From: Desulfuromonas sp. CSMB_57
GTDB taxonomy: Bacteria; Desulfobacterota; Desulfuromonadia; Desulfuromonadales; Syntrophotaleaceae
Assembly (NCBI RefSeq): GCF_020194955.2
Contig: NZ_JAFCIY020000006.1
Coordinates: 1 to 64,000 of the forward strand
DNA length: 64,000 bases
Direction: 5' to 3'
Shown: positions 25,793 through 35,778 of the stretch, piece after piece
Layout of the letters: the number at the start of each line of letters is the position of its first letter
Numbering within the stretch: position 1 is the stretch's first letter
Program-made: the position numbers and the translations under genes
Notes under the pieces: model-generated
Database searches by the model: none
The model's input: the letters and a program-made list of their open reading frames with translations, nothing else
Told to the model about the DNA's origin: nothing

Positions 25793-28700
25793 ATGCCGAA
25801 AAGAACCGACATCCAGAAAATACTCATCATCGGCGCCGGACCGATCATTATCGGTCAGGCCTGCGAATTCGACTATTCCGGGACCCAGGCCTGCAAGGCT
25901 CTCAAAGAGGAAGGCTACACCGTCATCCTGCTCAACTCCAATCCCGCCACCATCATGACCGATCCGGAAATGGCCGATCGTACCTACGTGGAACCGGTCA
26001 CCCCGGAAGTCCTGGCCCGGATCATCGAAAAGGAGCGACCGGACGCCATCCTGCCGACCCTGGGCGGCCAGACCGCCCTCAATACCGCCGTGGCCGTGGC
26101 CAAAAACGGCGTATTGGAAAAATACGGCGTGGAATTAATTGGCGCCAAGTTGCCGGCCATCGAAATGGCCGAAGACCGCACCCTGTTCAAAGAGGCCATG
26201 GCGCGCATTGGCGTGGACGTGCCCCGTTCCGGCCTGGCCCACAACTTCGAGGAGGCCATGGCGATCATCGAAGAGGTGGGTTTTCCGGCCATCATCCGGC
26301 CCTCCTTCACCCTCGGCGGCACCGGCGGCGGCATCGCCTACAATCGCGAGGAATATGAAGCCCTGGCCGCAGCCGGCCTGGATGCCTCGCCGACGAGTGA
26401 AATCCTGATTGAAGAATCCATCATCGGGTGGAAGGAATACGAATTGGAGGTGATGCGGGACCATGCGGACAACGTGGTCATCATCTGCTCCATTGAGAAT
26501 ATCGACGCCATGGGGGTGCATACCGGCGACTCCATCACCGTGGCTCCGGCGCAGACCCTGACCGACAAGGAATACCAGATCCTGCGGGACGCCTCCCTGC
26601 GCATCATCCGCGAAATCGGCGTCGATACCGGCGGCTCCAACATCCAGTTCGCCGTCAACCCGGCCGACGGGCGACTGGCGGTCATCGAGATGAATCCGCG
26701 CGTGTCCCGTTCTTCCGCCCTGGCCTCCAAGGCCACGGGATTCCCCATCGCCAAGATCGCCGCCAAGCTGTCCGTCGGTTTCACTCTGGATGAGATTCCC
26801 AACGACATTACCCGGGAGACCTTCGCTTCCTTCGAGCCGACCATCGACTACGTGGTCACCAAAATTCCCCGGTTCACCTTCGAAAAATTTCCGCAGGCCG
26901 ACAGTACCCTGACCACCCAAATGAAGTCCGTCGGGGAGGTCATGTCCATCGGCCGCACTTTCAAGGAAAGCCTGCAGAAAGGTCTGCGCTCCCTGGAAAT
27001 CGGCTCCTACGGCCTGGAAAGCCGTCTCTTTCAGAAACCGGGCGAGTCCCGTGAACTGACCGAGGCCGACCACGAAGTGCTGCGCAACAAACTGCGGGTG
27101 CCCAACTGGGAACGCCTCTGGTACGTCGCCGACGCCTTTCGGGCCGGCCTCAGCATCGGTGCGGTGCGGGATTTGACCGGCATCGATCCCTGGTTCCTGT
27201 TTCAGATCCGGCAAATCGTTGAAATGGAAGCCCATCTCATCGCCGCGCCCAAGGGGCAGCGGGGTGAATTGCTGCGGGCGGCCAAGCAATATGGCTTTTC
27301 CGATCGCCGCCTGGCCGCGCTCTGGGGCGAAAGCGAGACCTCGGTGCGGCGCCTGCGCCATCAATTGGGCATCCGTCCGGTCTTCAAGCGGGTTGACACC
27401 TGCGCCGCCGAATTCGTCGCCCACACCCCCTATCTGTATTCGACTTACGAGCAGGAATGCGAAAGCCGCCCCAGCGATCGGCCCAAGATCATGATTCTGG
27501 GTGGCGGTCCGAACCGCATCGGGCAGGGTATCGAATTCGATTATTGCTGCGTGCACGGGGTTATGGCCCTGGTTGAGGACGGTTTCGAAACCATCATGGT
27601 CAACTGCAACCCGGAAACGGTTTCCACCGACTACGACACTTCGGATCGCCTCTATTTCGAGCCCCTGACCCTCGAGGACGTGCTGGAGATCGTGGCCCTG
27701 GAAAAACCCGCCGGAGTCATCGTCCAATTCGGCGGCCAGACGCCGCTGAAACTGGCCGTGGCCCTGGAACAGGCGGGTGTGCCCATCATCGGCACCAGTC
27801 CCGATGCCATTGACCGGGCCGAGGACCGGGAACGCTTTCAGGAAATGCTCTTCAAACTCAATCTGCGACAGCCCGACAACGGCCTGGCCCGTTCCTGCGA
27901 AGAGGCGGAAAAGGTGGCCGAGCGTATCGGCTATCCAGTAGTGGTGCGGCCGTCCTACGTCCTCGGTGGCCGGGCCATGGAAATCGTCTACCAACTCGCG
28001 GATCTGCGCAACTACATGGTCAACGCGGTACAGGCCTCGCCGGATCATCCGATCCTGGTGGACAAGTTCCTGGAACATGCCATCGAGGTGGATGTCGATG
28101 CCCTGGCCGACGGCCACGATGTGGTCATCGGCGGCATCATGCAACATATCGAGGAAGCAGGCATCCACTCCGGGGATTCGGCCTGCGCCCTGCCGCCCTT
28201 TTCCCTGAAACAGGAGGTGCTCGACGAGATTCGGCGCCAGACCCGGGCCCTGGCCTTGGAACTGAATGTGATCGGATTGATGAACATCCAGTTTGCCGTG
28301 AAGGAGGATATCGTCTATCTGCTCGAGGTCAATCCGCGGGCCAGTCGGACCGTGCCCTTCGTCTCCAAAGCCACCGGGCGGCCCCTGGCCAAGATTGCGG
28401 CGCGGGTCATGGCCGGTCGCAGTCTGGCCGATCTGGGCATCCGGGATGAGATCGTGCCGAAACATATCGCCGTCAAAGAAGCGGTTTTCCCCTTCGTCAA
28501 GTTCCCCGGCGTCGACACGCTCCTGGGCCCGGAAATGAAATCCACCGGTGAAGTCATGGGCATCGACCAGGATTTCGGCAGCGCCTTTGCCAAATCCCAG
28601 CTGGCCGCCGGCGTGCGTCTGCCCCAGGAGGGCAAGGTGTTCATCAGCGTCAAGGATGCCGACAAACCGGCCGTTGTCGCACCGGCCCGCAAATTGCTGG

Positions 28701-29020
28701 ACGCCGGCTTTTCCCTGGTCGCGACCGGCGGCACCGCCGCTTTTCTGGCCGAGCAGGGCCTGGACGTGACCATCATCAACAAGGTCAAGGAAGGCCGTCC
28801 GCACTGCGTCGACGCCATCAAAAGCCGCGAAATCAGCCTGGTTTTCAACACCACCTTCGGTGCCCGGTCGGTGGCGGACTCCTTCTCCATCCGGCGCACG
28901 GCCCTGATGTACAACGTCGCCTACTTCACCACCGTTGAAGGCATTATCGCGGCAGTCGACGCGGTTTTGGCTCTCAAGCGAGAAAAGCTTGACGTCGTAC
29001 CCCTTCAAGAGTATTATTAA
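25793..29020 (+). CDS. carB: Carbamoyl-phosphate synthase large subunit
   Basis: 1075 residues, close to the family norm. Two homologous ATP-grasp halves (each with [11 protein letters not shown] or [11 protein letters not shown]) and the C-terminal MGS-like allosteric domain ([13 protein letters not shown]). It makes carbamoyl phosphate from bicarbonate, ammonia and two ATP for both pyrimidine and arginine synthesis. ATG 25793 follows GAAGGA; the longer frame from 25721 has an unrelated Pro-rich N-terminus and is not used. Confidence 0.97.
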   Translation: MPKRTDIQKILIIGAGPIIIGQACEFDYSGTQACKALKEEGYTVILLNSNPATIMTDPEMADRTYVEPVTPEVLARIIEKERPDAILPTLGGQTALNTAVAVAKNGVLEKYGVELIGAKLPAIEMAEDRTLFKEAMARIGVDVPRSGLAHNFEEAMAIIEEVGFPAIIRPSFTLGGTGGGIAYNREEYEALAAAGLDASPTSEILIEESIIGWKEYELEVMRDHADNVVIICSIENIDAMGVHTGDSITVAPAQTLTDKEYQILRDASLRIIREIGVDTGGSNIQFAVNPADGRLAVIEMNPRVSRSSALASKATGFPIAKIAAKLSVGFTLDEIPNDITRETFASFEPTIDYVVTKIPRFTFEKFPQADSTLTTQMKSVGEVMSIGRTFKESLQKGLRSLEIGSYGLESRLFQKPGESRELTEADHEVLRNKLRVPNWERLWYVADAFRAGLSIGAVRDLTGIDPWFLFQIRQIVEMEAHLIAAPKGQRGELLRAAKQYGFSDRRLAALWGESETSVRRLRHQLGIRPVFKRVDTCAAEFVAHTPYLYSTYEQECESRPSDRPKIMILGGGPNRIGQGIEFDYCCVHGVMALVEDGFETIMVNCNPETVSTDYDTSDRLYFEPLTLEDVLEIVALEKPAGVIVQFGGQTPLKLAVALEQAGVPIIGTSPDAIDRAEDRERFQEMLFKLNLRQPDNGLARSCEEAEKVAERIGYPVVVRPSYVLGGRAMEIVYQLADLRNYMVNAVQASPDHPILVDKFLEHAIEVDVDALADGHDVVIGGIMQHIEEAGIHSGDSACALPPFSLKQEVLDEIRRQTRALALELNVIGLMNIQFAVKEDIVYLLEVNPRASRTVPFVSKATGRPLAKIAARVMAGRSLADLGIRDEIVPKHIAVKEAVFPFVKFPGVDTLLGPEMKSTGEVMGIDQDFGSAFAKSQLAAGVRLPQEGKVFISVKDADKPAVVAPARKLLDAGFSLVATGGTAAFLAEQGLDVTIINKVKEGRPHCVDAIKSREISLVFNTTFGARSVADSFSIRRTALMYNVAYFTTVEGIIAAVDAVLALKREKLDVVPLQEYY

Positions 29021-29021
29021 A

Positions 29022-29060
29022 GGCAATTGCCGCCGGTTTTCCGGCGGCCTTGCCATTTTT
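29022..29060 (+). terminator. Terminator after carB
   Basis: Nested stem GGCAA/TTGCC around GCCGCCGG-TTTT-CCGGCGGC, followed by five Ts. It begins two bases after the carB stop and closes the pyr operon. Confidence 0.92.
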
Positions 29061-29090
29061 ATCGCACGATAAAATCATGTTTTGAAAAAA

Positions 29091-29118
29091 CGGGCGGGTT
29101 TTCCCGCCCGCTGATTTT
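29091..29118. terminator. Second terminator-like hairpin before greA
   Basis: CGGGCGGG-TTTT-CCCGCCCG with six As before and a T run shortly after, so it could terminate either strand. It lies only 25 bases before the greA ATG, which makes a leader attenuator another option. Confidence 0.75.
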
Positions 29119-29142
29119 TCGAGAAAAGGGTGTATTAAGATC

Positions 29143-29619
29143 ATGTCCCGTTCCATCCCCATGACCGAAGAAGGTTATCGCAACCTGCAGGAAGAGTTGA
29201 AACGACTGGTACGCGTCGAACGTCCCCGCGTGGTGCAGGATATCGCTGAGGCCCGCAGTCACGGCGATCTGTCTGAAAACGCCGAATATGATGCGGCCAA
29301 AAATCGGCAGAGTTTTATCGAAGGGCGGATCCAGGAACTCAACGATAAAATTGCCCGGGCCCAGGTAATCAATCCGGCCACTCTCAACAGTGACAAGGTC
29401 GTTTTCGGCGCCAGCGTGACTTTGTATGACGTGGATGCCGAGGCCGAAGTGACCTACCAGATTGTCGGAGAGGATGAAGCGGACCTCAAGCACGGCAAGA
29501 TTTCGGTCACATCTCCGGTCGGACGCGCCCTCATCGGTCATCGCCTGGAGGATGAGGTTTGCATCAAAGTTCCGTCCGGGCTTCGGACCTACGAGATTAT
29601 CGCTATCGAATTCAAATAA
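29143..29619 (+). CDS. greA: Transcription elongation factor GreA
   Basis: 158 residues. The N-terminal coiled coil contains the signature DIAEARSHGDLSENAEYDAAK, with acidic tip residues; the C-terminal FKBP-like domain contains ISVTSPVGRALIGH. It rescues backtracked RNA polymerase by stimulating transcript cleavage. The ATG lies just after a terminator-like hairpin, so its own promoter is not obvious. Confidence 0.97.
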   Translation: MSRSIPMTEEGYRNLQEELKRLVRVERPRVVQDIAEARSHGDLSENAEYDAAKNRQSFIEGRIQELNDKIARAQVINPATLNSDKVVFGASVTLYDVDAEAEVTYQIVGEDEADLKHGKISVTSPVGRALIGHRLEDEVCIKVPSGLRTYEIIAIEFK

Positions 29620-29693
29620 GCGCGTTCAGCCCTGTACCGCTGGTGCAAGACGTCCGATTTCGGCAGTCCGTTACATTCTGAAAGGATGAACCC

Positions 29694-29897
29694 ATGAGTC
29701 AGAAAATCACCAAGGATATGAAATTTCAGGAGATTCTCCAGCACGGTCCGGCCGTCGTCAAGGTTTTTGCCAAGTACAAGATGGGCTGCCTGGGATGCGC
29801 TGCCGCCAAGTTTGAAACCTTGGAGCAGGGTGCCGGCGCCCACGGCGTCAACGTCGACGATCTGATTCGCGATCTCAACGAAGCTCTGGGGCAATAA
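29694..29897 (+). CDS. DUF1858 small protein
   Basis: 67 residues. The ITKDMKFQEILQ... start and MGCLGC motif (two Cys) match the DUF1858 family, often fused to or adjacent with iron-sulfur or hybrid-cluster repair proteins. Role is unknown; a redox-sensing or cluster-carrier part is a guess. AAAGGA lies seven bases upstream of ATG. recG follows after 13 bases. Confidence 0.82.
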   Translation: MSQKITKDMKFQEILQHGPAVVKVFAKYKMGCLGCAAAKFETLEQGAGAHGVNVDDLIRDLNEALGQ

Positions 29898-29910
29898 CGG
29901 GGCAGGGGAG

Positions 29911-32064
29911 ATGGCCCCGCTGCCCACCTATGCGCAGAGCCGCAAACTTCTCGCCACCCCCCTGACTGCCGTGAGGGGGGTGGGTCCCCGCCTGCAGGAA
30001 AAATTCCAACAACTCAATCTGCATACCGTCGAGCAGGTTCTGTTCACATTGCCGTTCCGTTACGAAGACCGCCGGCAGTTGCGGGCCATTGCCAGCCTGC
30101 ACAACGAAACCCGGGAAACCTTTTTCGGCGAAGTAGTCTCCGCCGGCGAGCAGTTGACCAGTCGTACCCGCAAAAAACTCTATGAGGTCGTTGTCAGCGA
30201 TGGCAGCGGTCGCATTGCCTTGAAATGGTTTCATTACCGCAAGGCTTGGCTGGAAAAACAGTATCCTGTCGGCCGCCGCGGCGTTTTTACCGGCGAGGTC
30301 AAACAGTTCGGAGCCCTGCGGGAAATCCATCATCCGGAAGCGGAATTCTTGGCTGCCGGTCAAAGTCTGGCACAATATATGGCGGCCGATCCTCTCAGTT
30401 TCGGCCGGATACTTCCGGTATATCCTCTCACCGAAGGGCTGACTCAAAAAACCGCTCGCAAGATCTGGAAACAGATTGTCGACCAGTTTGCCAACCTGGC
30501 CGTTTCGCCCTTGCCGGCAGACCTTACCCGAAGGCATCAACTGCTGCCTCTCGACCGCGCCTTGCAGGAAATTCACTTTCCCCCCAACGAAGCCGATCTT
30601 GACCTGCTCAATGACGGGCACAGCGCCGCCCGGAAAAGTCTGGTGTTTGATGAATTTTTCTACCTGGAACTGGGCATGGCGCTAAAACAGCGGGGCGTAC
30701 TGCTCGAGCAGGGCCATGCCTTTCAGGTGTCCCATCTCTATACCAGGCCCCTGGCGGCCATGTTGCCCTTCCGTTTGACTGCGGCCCAGCGACGCGTACT
30801 TGGAGAGATCAAGCAGGACATGATGGCGCCGCATCCCATGAATCGTCTCCTGCAGGGTGATGTCGGCAGCGGCAAAACCGTGGTGGCTCTGATGGCGGCC
30901 CTGGTCGCCATCGAAAACGACACCCAGGTGGCGGTGGTGGCACCGACGGAAATTCTGGCCGAGCAGCACTATCGGCAGTTCCAACCCTGGATGGATCGTC
31001 TGGGCCTGAAGGTGCTCTTTTTGACCGGATCGATCACCGCCGCCAGCCGGCGCAAAGTGTTGGCCGCTCTTGCTGACGGTACGGTGCACATGCTGGTCGG
31101 TACCCATGCGGTGTTGCAGGAGGATGTCGTCTTTGCCCGCCTCGGCCTTGGCATCATCGATGAGCAGCATCGGTTCGGAGTGCTGCAAAGGGCCGCTTTG
31201 CGCAAAAAGGGCCGCCATCCGGATCTCTTGGTCATGACGGCAACCCCGATTCCCCGTACCCTGGCCTTAACCGTATACGGCGATCTGGCCTTGTCGGTCA
31301 TCGACGAACTGCCACCAGGCCGGACGCCGGTGGCCACCCGTATTCTACCGGAAAAACAGCGTCAACAGGCCTATGTGAGGATTCGGGAGGAGGTTGCCGC
31401 CGGGCGCCAGGCCTACATTATCTATCCACTGGTGGAGGAAACGGAAAACAGCGACCTGCTGGCGGCGACGGAGGGCGCTGAACATCTGGCAACCCAAGTT
31501 TTTCCGGGTCATCGGGTAGGATTGCTGCACGGCAGGCTCAAGCCCGATGAAAAGGAACAGGTCATGCAGGCCTTCAAAAGCCGGGATCTGGACATCCTGG
31601 TGTCCACCACGGTCGTCGAGGTCGGCATCGATGTTCCCAACGCCACGGTCATGATGATCGAGCATGCCGAACGCTTCGGCCTGGCTCAATTGCATCAGCT
31701 CCGTGGCCGTGTCGGTCGGGGCAGCGCCGCCAGCATCTGCCTGCTGGTGCATGCCCAGCGCTGCAGCGAAGACGGACGCCGCCGCCTTGAGGTGATGGCG
31801 TCCACCAACGACGGATTTCGCATCGCTGAAGCCGACCTGGAGATTCGCGGACCCGGCGAGTTTCTCGGCACCAGGCAATCGGGCATGCCGGATTTGCGCG
31901 TCGCCGATCTGTTGCGGGACGGTGCCTGGTTGGAACGGGCGCGTCAGGAAGCATTTCTTATTGCCGACGATCCAGCATTTCTTGCTGACCAACGATACGC
32001 GGATTTGCGGCAGGCCCTGAAGGATCGGTGGGGGGAGCGTCTCGAACTGGCAACCATCGGCTGA
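29911..32064 (+). CDS. recG: ATP-dependent DNA helicase RecG
   Basis: 717 residues. N-terminal wedge/OB domain, Walker A GDVGSGKTV near 318, DEQH box (IIDEQHRFGV), motif TATPIPRTLAL, and C-terminal helicase motifs VEVGIDVPNATVMMIEHAERFGLAQ region with QLRGRVGRG. It remodels stalled forks and Holliday junctions. It follows a DUF1858 gene by 13 bases. Confidence 0.97.
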   Translation: MAPLPTYAQSRKLLATPLTAVRGVGPRLQEKFQQLNLHTVEQVLFTLPFRYEDRRQLRAIASLHNETRETFFGEVVSAGEQLTSRTRKKLYEVVVSDGSGRIALKWFHYRKAWLEKQYPVGRRGVFTGEVKQFGALREIHHPEAEFLAAGQSLAQYMAADPLSFGRILPVYPLTEGLTQKTARKIWKQIVDQFANLAVSPLPADLTRRHQLLPLDRALQEIHFPPNEADLDLLNDGHSAARKSLVFDEFFYLELGMALKQRGVLLEQGHAFQVSHLYTRPLAAMLPFRLTAAQRRVLGEIKQDMMAPHPMNRLLQGDVGSGKTVVALMAALVAIENDTQVAVVAPTEILAEQHYRQFQPWMDRLGLKVLFLTGSITAASRRKVLAALADGTVHMLVGTHAVLQEDVVFARLGLGIIDEQHRFGVLQRAALRKKGRHPDLLVMTATPIPRTLALTVYGDLALSVIDELPPGRTPVATRILPEKQRQQAYVRIREEVAAGRQAYIIYPLVEETENSDLLAATEGAEHLATQVFPGHRVGLLHGRLKPDEKEQVMQAFKSRDLDILVSTTVVEVGIDVPNATVMMIEHAERFGLAQLHQLRGRVGRGSAASICLLVHAQRCSEDGRRRLEVMASTNDGFRIAEADLEIRGPGEFLGTRQSGMPDLRVADLLRDGAWLERARQEAFLIADDPAFLADQRYADLRQALKDRWGERLELATIG

Positions 32065-32147
32065 CGGGTCGGTTCAGCCCATAATTTCTTTTGGTTTACA
32101 TAATATATATTATCCGACTCAACGGTTAATCCCGCTGGAGGTGCTCC

Positions 32148-32366
32148 ATGACGGCCCCCGGTCCCCGTGTCGCTCGACGCGTTGAACTCCATTTTTCCCA
32201 GCTTCAGTTTTACGTCGATTCCCTGACCAACATCGAACGGTCCAAGCTGGCCGCTCGCTACCTGCGTAAAGTCCCCGCTCCATACCGCTCGTATCTGCTC
32301 CGCAAGCTGACTATCGCGCAGCTGGCCTTCTGTCAGGTCTTCTCTCAGGAGACCTACGGATGGTGA
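32148..32366 (+). CDS. Unrecognised 72-residue basic protein
   Basis: I do not recognise this family. It is supported by a strong ribosome site (GGAGGTG seven bases before ATG) and an AT-rich promoter-like palindrome TAATATATATTA at 32101-32112. The sequence is basic and probably all-helical, with no signal peptide or cysteine pairs. The stop lies 15 bases from the convergent permease gene. Could be a small nucleic-acid or ribosome-associated protein; this is not shown. Confidence 0.55.
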   Translation: MTAPGPRVARRVELHFSQLQFYVDSLTNIERSKLAARYLRKVPAPYRSYLLRKLTIAQLAFCQVFSQETYGW

Positions 32367-32381
32367 CGCCCTTTATTCATC

Positions 32382-34277
32382 TCACAGCGGCCAGACCATC
32401 AGCAGCATGGGCACAGCCACGGCCACGACCACAATTTCCATGGGCAATCCCAGTCGCCAGTAATCACCAAAACGGAATCCCGCCGGACCGAGGATCAGGG
32501 TATTGTTCTGATGACCGATGGGAGTCAAAAAGGCGCAGGAGGCGCCGATGGCCACGGCCATGAGATAGGTGTCCGGATTGAGCTTGAACTGCGAGGCCAT
32601 ACTGATTGCAATCGGGCACATCACTGCGGCGGTGGCGGCATTGTTCATGAAGTCCGACAGGGTCATGGTAAGTACCAGGATGATTACGATAGCCAGAACC
32701 GGATTCCCCGAGGCTATTCCTTTCAGCAACATATGCGCCACCACATCTGCCGCTCCGGTTGTGGCCATGGCACCGGCCACGGGAATCAGGGCACCCAGCA
32801 ACACGATAACCGACCAGTCGATGGATTCATACATCTTGTGCGGCGGCAACACCCTCCAGACCACCAGCAGCAGGACTCCGAAGGCAAAGGAAACGGCGGC
32901 ACTCAGTAATCCCAGGGATGCTGCCATGACCGCCAACGCCATGATGCCCATGGCCAGCCCCGCCTGGCGCTTGTCGGGAATATGGACGGAACGGGCCGCC
33001 AAAGGCACACAGCTGAACTCCGAGGCAAACCCGCTCAGGGCCTCCGAGGAGCCCTGCATTAGCAATACGTCGCCAGGCTGGATTTGAGTGGACCGCAAGC
33101 GGCGGATGGTTCGCCGACCCCGCCGGGAGACGGCCAGCAGATTCAGGCCGTATCGGGTGCGTATTCTGAGGTCGCTGGCCGAACGCCCGACCAGACCCGA
33201 ATCCGGGAGCGCCACCAGTTCCTGCAATTCGGCACCTTCCGTTTCGGGGTCCTTGCGGCTTTCATGCACCGCTCCCGGCTTTTGCTGGTCGCCACCCGCC
33301 GCAATCCCATTTTCCTTTTCGGCAGTCTCCAGGGGCTCCCCCCCCTCTTTCTGCTCTCCCTCGCCTGCCTCCTCAGGAACCGCAGCGGGAACGGCTTCTT
33401 CCAGCTTTAGCCCCAGGCTCGACAAGGCTGACGACAGGGATTCCGGTTCCGCCTCGATGATGAGAATATCCCCCGGCAACAGCAATCGCCCAGGGTTGGG
33501 CGCAAAAATCCGGAAGTTGTTACGGACCATGCCGATGATCTGAGCATCGGTCTTCTCCAGGATCTGCTCGACCTCCCGCAAGGTTTTTCCGGCGGCCTTG
33601 CCCTCTTCCGTGACGCGCACCTCCGTCAGATACGCACCGGTGTCGAAACTGGTACCGGCCGATCCCTGGCGCTCCGGTACCAGCCAGCGGCCGGCCAGGA
33701 CCACCAGAAGAATGCCGGCTCCGGCAACGGACAGGCCTACGGGAGTGAAATCGAACATGGCAAAGGGCCCGGTTCCGGTCTCGGCGCGAAATCCTGCGAC
33801 AATCAGGTTGGGCGGAGTACCGATCAGGGTGGTCATGCCGCCGAGAATGGTGGCAAAGGCGAGCGGCATGAGCAACTTGCCCGGTGCCAGGTTGTTTTTT
33901 CCCGCCACCTGGATGGCCACCGGCATCAAAAGGGACATGGCTCCGACATTGTTCATGAAAGCCGAGAGAAAAGCGCCCAGAATGGACAGCGCTGCCGTTG
34001 CCAGGAAGGGTCCGGAATGGGCCGGAACGATGCGCTGGGCCAGGGCGTCAACGGCGCCGGTAATTTGCAAGCCGCGACTCATTACCAAAACACAGGCAAC
34101 AGTAATGACCGCCGGGTGGCCAAATCCGGAAAAAGCCTCGGCGGTCGGCACCAGCCCGAGCAATACGCAGGCCAGCAGGGAAGCGGTTGCGACCACATCG
34201 TGACGCCAGCGACCCCATAGGAACAGAACCACGGTTACAAAGAGCACGGCAAGGATCAGAACTTGTTCGTGGGTCAT
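32382..34277 (-). CDS. SLC13-family permease with two RCK_C (TrkA-C) domains
   Basis: 631 residues. Membrane helices flank a soluble region carrying two RCK_C-type regulatory domains (about 200-285 and 345-425), and the permease half contains the conserved ITVACVLVMS and GTPPNLIVAGF signatures of the SLC13/DASS anion transporters. The substrate is likely a di- or tricarboxylate or sulfate. Unusual is a low-complexity Glu/Lys/Gly-rich stretch of about 60 residues (about 290-350) between the RCK_C domains. ATG 34277 is chosen because MTHEQVLILAVLF is the family start. It follows the MFS gene by 16 bases on the same strand. Confidence 0.85.
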   Translation of the reverse strand: MTHEQVLILAVLFVTVVLFLWGRWRHDVVATASLLACVLLGLVPTAEAFSGFGHPAVITVACVLVMSRGLQITGAVDALAQRIVPAHSGPFLATAALSILGAFLSAFMNNVGAMSLLMPVAIQVAGKNNLAPGKLLMPLAFATILGGMTTLIGTPPNLIVAGFRAETGTGPFAMFDFTPVGLSVAGAGILLVVLAGRWLVPERQGSAGTSFDTGAYLTEVRVTEEGKAAGKTLREVEQILEKTDAQIIGMVRNNFRIFAPNPGRLLLPGDILIIEAEPESLSSALSSLGLKLEEAVPAAVPEEAGEGEQKEGGEPLETAEKENGIAAGGDQQKPGAVHESRKDPETEGAELQELVALPDSGLVGRSASDLRIRTRYGLNLLAVSRRGRRTIRRLRSTQIQPGDVLLMQGSSEALSGFASEFSCVPLAARSVHIPDKRQAGLAMGIMALAVMAASLGLLSAAVSFAFGVLLLVVWRVLPPHKMYESIDWSVIVLLGALIPVAGAMATTGAADVVAHMLLKGIASGNPVLAIVIILVLTMTLSDFMNNAATAAVMCPIAISMASQFKLNPDTYLMAVAIGASCAFLTPIGHQNNTLILGPAGFRFGDYWRLGLPMEIVVVAVAVPMLLMVWPL

Positions 34278-34293
34278 GGAATTTAGCTTTCCG

Positions 34294-35571
34294 CTATTTT
34301 GCGGTGTTAGCTTCCCTGATGCAGACACTGGCGCCAAGGGCTGCCAGAGAGGCGAGCCACAGGACGAAAAAGGCCTGCTGGTAGCCCGCCAGGGAAAAAG
34401 TCTGATCGGTATTGACGTGGCGTTGCAGGATGAAGCCGAGCAAGGGCTGAAAAACCGCCCCGCCGGCAAAGGGAAAAAGGTTGACCAAACCGATGCTGGT
34501 TCCTGCCATCTGGACGGGAAACAGTTCCTTGGTCATGGTAAAGCCGATGACCACGATGGCACTGGCAAAAATACCTAGGGCCAGACAGAGGCCATAGAGC
34601 CCCACCACGGGGAACTGGGACGGGTACCTGGCCAGGGCTGCCATCAGAGCTGTCAACAGCAGGCTGGACAGAACCATGGTTCTGGACTGGCTTTTCAGCA
34701 AACGCTTGGAAATCAGACTCAATAACGGCCCGCCCAGAATCATGCCGACGGCGAGCATGGAAAGGATGCGACTGGCTTCGTTTCGGGTCAGGTCATGAAT
34801 CTGCATGAAATAGGGACCACCCCATAATCCGCCGAAGGAGATGAAAATACCATAGGTGAAAAAGAACCACAGCGCCAGGGGCCAAAAGGCCGGCCGCGTC
34901 AGAACCCGTTTTACGCCATTCCCAAGCGGAATCATCTCCGCGGGCTGCAGGCGATGTTCGGCCGGAGAAGGCCAGCCAAGCTCTCCTGGGTGATCACGAA
35001 CCACCAACCAGACCAACAGGGCCAGTACGCCCGTGAGGGCGCCTACCGTCACAAAGGCGAAGCGCCAGCCCAGCCATCCGCTCAACAGGGCCATGGGCGC
35101 CGCTGCCGACAGGGAACCGAGTCCGCCCATGGCCATCAGGATGGCCGTCATCAAGGAGAATTCCCGGACACTGAACCATTCGGCCAGAATTTTCAGGGTG
35201 CAGACAAAGAGGGTGGAGACGCCGAGGCCTACCATCACGCGCCCGAGCATGGCTCCGGCCGCAGACGGCGTTAATCCCAGCAAGACGGAGCCGACACTCG
35301 CGATGGCCAAAAAAAGTGTGATGGTGCGTCGCGGCCCCCAGGAATCAGACAGCAAACCGGTCGGCAGCTGCATCAAGGCATAGGGGTAAAAATATCCCGA
35401 GCTCAAAAACCCGATCAAGGCGCCGCCGGCGTTCAAATCGTTCATCATGTCGACGGCCACCACCGCAGTGCAAAGGCGGTGAAAAAAAACCAGGATATAG
35501 CCGACGGCCAGACACCAGAATATGCGCCAGCGATACTGACGGGCCTGCTGCAGTAGATGCGTTTGCGCCAT
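34294..35571 (-). CDS. MFS transporter (organic anion or sugar-phosphate-type)
   Basis: 425 residues, 12 predicted membrane helices in two halves. Conserved features are the GLLSDSWGPRR loop between helices 2 and 3 (a typical MFS motif A position) and the GWRFAFV loop. Similar to the anion:cation symporter/OPA branch, substrate unknown. ATG 35571 has GGGAGGGAGT directly upstream; the longer frame from 35652 lacks a ribosome site. Probably cotranscribed with the SLC13 gene, as the two are adjacent and in the same direction. Confidence 0.83.
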   Translation of the reverse strand: MAQTHLLQQARQYRWRIFWCLAVGYILVFFHRLCTAVVAVDMMNDLNAGGALIGFLSSGYFYPYALMQLPTGLLSDSWGPRRTITLFLAIASVGSVLLGLTPSAAGAMLGRVMVGLGVSTLFVCTLKILAEWFSVREFSLMTAILMAMGGLGSLSAAAPMALLSGWLGWRFAFVTVGALTGVLALLVWLVVRDHPGELGWPSPAEHRLQPAEMIPLGNGVKRVLTRPAFWPLALWFFFTYGIFISFGGLWGGPYFMQIHDLTRNEASRILSMLAVGMILGGPLLSLISKRLLKSQSRTMVLSSLLLTALMAALARYPSQFPVVGLYGLCLALGIFASAIVVIGFTMTKELFPVQMAGTSIGLVNLFPFAGGAVFQPLLGFILQRHVNTDQTFSLAGYQQAFFVLWLASLAALGASVCIREANTAK

Positions 35572-35778
35572 ACTCCCTCCCCTCCCCGGCGACAATGCTC
35601 CACCGGCCAAAACATGAATAATTTTAGGACCAGAAAGGAATCTTGGCAACAACGGAATAGAGTATTACTTGTCGGGCCGGCCCGTTGTGTCTCGTCGTTA
35701 TTCCGGGCATATTCGGCTTGTCGAGGTTGACAGATGCCATTTCGAAACCTATGGTTGATGCCATGCAAAGGAGATCGC

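Noticed and set aside
26135-29056. Very long open frame opposite carB (973 codons)
   Set aside because: It mirrors carB on the other strand; high GC and codon bias leave the antisense frame open. No ribosome site or recognised domain.
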